From positions 493,900 through 557,899 of the forward strand of contig JBAJFE010000041.1 of NCBI GenBank assembly GCA_037903355.1: a stretch of DNA of 64,000 nt. Direction: 5' to 3'. Within the stretch, counting starts at the first letter, position 1. The number at the start of each line of letters is the position of its first letter. The position numbers and the translations under genes were made by a program. The stretch comes from Trichuris trichiura. Taxonomy: Eukaryota; Nematoda; Enoplea; Trichinellida; Trichuridae. A model generated the notes under the pieces. It saw nothing but the letters and a program-made list of their open reading frames with translations. It searched no databases and was not told the DNA's origin. Shown in pieces: positions 62,866 through 64,000 of this stretch.

Positions 62866-63894
62866 ATGATCAAACTGCAATATCTTTTGTTGCGCTACTT
62901 TTCGGTTCGGGAGATGAAAGTAGCTGTTTTGCTTTTTTTCTGCTGCCAGTTTGCCGGCTTGGCTTGTCATAGGTCTAAAAAAGCTCAAACTACGTTGGAC
63001 GAAAAGGTGAGCGCCCTGCAGGAAGGGCTGATGAAGAAGGCGGTGCTCCGCCTGAGCGATAAGAATTTTCACCTGTACGCGCGAGCTTCGCCTCGCAACT
63101 ATTCAATGATTATTCTCTTAACATCTCAGCACAATAAGCAGTGTCGAGTTTGCGGTTCGGTCTACGAAGAGTTTGACATTGTTGCCAATTCGTATCGAGT
63201 ATCCAATATTCTAACAAAAAGGGTGTATTTTGCCCTGGCTGACTCCGAAGACGCAAGCGAAGTATTTAAAATGCTTGGAATCGGCGCAGTACCAGTATTG
63301 ATGCATTTCCCTCCGCGTGGACATCCGCAACGAGGTGACAAGATGGACTTTAGTAGAATGGGCTTATCCGCGGAAGCTATTGCCAAATGGGTACACGACA
63401 GAACTGGCATAGCAATCCGAATACTACGTCTAACCAACTACGCTCGTCCAGCCGCGTTGTTTTTGTTGCTTATGCTTGTTGGCGGTTTGCTGTACATGAA
63501 ACGAAACAGTATTGACTACAAAGTCTTGTGGAGGGCTCTGATAATTGGTTTTGTTATTTTACTTTTGTCCGGATGCATGTGGAATCAAATTCGTAATCCT
63601 CCCTTCATGCATCGCAATCCGCGAACTGGCAGTTTAGTATTAATTTCCGGTAGTTCGCAAACGCAATTTGTTGCCGAGAGTTACCTGGTTACGCTGCTGT
63701 ACATTGGTATAACAGTGGGATTTTTGTTACTTATATACGCCAGCGACGTGCCAGTGAATTCTAGCCGTGATCAAATGCGAAAACGCCTTATGGTTGTGGC
63801 TGGCCTTACTTTGATTTTAGTTCTTTTCAGCTGTATGCTTTCCCTTGTTCGTATGAAAATGCCCGGTTATCTGTATACATTTCTTTTCAATTAA
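62866..63894 (+). CDS. OST3/OST6-type subunit of oligosaccharyltransferase (MAGT1/TUSC3), intronless
   Basis: Thioredoxin-fold oxidoreductase subunit of the STT3B oligosaccharyltransferase, helping glycosylate cysteine-proximal sites. 342 residues from the first Met; the Met at 62914 (MKVAVLLFFCCQFAGLAC) gives a cleaner signal peptide and the family length of about 326-335, and I prefer it. The lumenal domain has the redox CRVC motif after MIILLTSQHNKQ, then YEEFDIVANSYR and the cis-Pro segment GAVPVLMHFP. Four transmembrane segments follow, with the family signatures SGCMWNQIRNPPFMHRNP and GSSQTQFVAE. The C-terminus GYLYTFLFN matches the GYPYSFL ending of human proteins. Confidence 0.93.
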   Translation: MIKLQYLLLRYFSVREMKVAVLLFFCCQFAGLACHRSKKAQTTLDEKVSALQEGLMKKAVLRLSDKNFHLYARASPRNYSMIILLTSQHNKQCRVCGSVYEEFDIVANSYRVSNILTKRVYFALADSEDASEVFKMLGIGAVPVLMHFPPRGHPQRGDKMDFSRMGLSAEAIAKWVHDRTGIAIRILRLTNYARPAALFLLLMLVGGLLYMKRNSIDYKVLWRALIIGFVILLLSGCMWNQIRNPPFMHRNPRTGSLVLISGSSQTQFVAESYLVTLLYIGITVGFLLLIYASDVPVNSSRDQMRKRLMVVAGLTLILVLFSCMLSLVRMKMPGYLYTFLFN

Positions 63895-64000
63895 ATCCTG
63901 CTATAGTCAGTGCTTATTCTCTGCTTCGATCAGCGCAACGTTCCTGTTACACCTCAGGGCAGAAATAGCCAGCGTACTGCTCCTTCATAGAGCTAATGTA

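Overview
The window looks like nuclear DNA of an invertebrate animal. Its genes are split by many short GT-AG introns (mostly 45-63 bp) and encode conserved animal proteins: Rab11, WDR82, an EHD ATPase, a PLEKHG-like RhoGEF, HDAC11, a VAP/MSP protein, PYROXD1 and OST3/MAGT1. There are no operons or prokaryotic signals. The compact introns, moderate GC and abundance of Penelope-like elements would suit a nematode such as a whipworm relative, but that assignment is only inference.

Layout. 1-107: tail of a Penelope-like element (PLE). 620-3258 (-): rab11, with a last exon 1.56 kb from the rest. 5.87-8.12 kb: broken family-1 PLE. 8.39-9.91 kb (+): WDR82, nine exons. 10.43-12.62 kb: family-2 PLE with an open RT plus GIY-YIG frame. 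15.99-16.62 kb (+): RG-rich zinc-binding protein of unknown role. 18.81-20.76 kb (+): EHD-like protein. 22.13-25.35 kb (-): DH-PH RhoGEF, 5' end not found. 25.4-49.2 kb: almost gene-free, with TA-centred palindromes, hairpins and a pogo/Tigger transposon (40.12-42.45 kb). 49.24-51.83 kb: second family-1 PLE. 52.07-53.12 kb (-): intronless HDAC11. 54.96-55.67 kb (-): intronless MSP-domain membrane protein. 55.91-56.20 kb: fold-back element made of two inverted PLE ends. 56.70-62.18 kb (+): PYROXD1, one intron of which holds a nearly complete family-2 PLE (57.84-60.72 kb). 62.87-63.89 kb (+): intronless OST3/MAGT1 subunit.

The host genes are unrelated housekeeping genes that do not form a pathway. 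The most notable content is the PLE system. Two diverged PLE families carry, downstream of the RT frame, a small RNA motif that fits a minimal hammerhead ribozyme: CTGANGA, a stem II hairpin, GAA, a four-base palindromic stem III (AGCT or ACGT), and stem I pairing across the predicted cleavage site. The same motif occurs twice, in opposite orientations, in the coding-free fold-back at 55.9 kb, which is flanked by a 13-bp target duplication and so appears to have been mobilised.

Coordinates of spliced genes come from reading splice sites by hand and comparing the translation with known family members; no search or RNA evidence was available.
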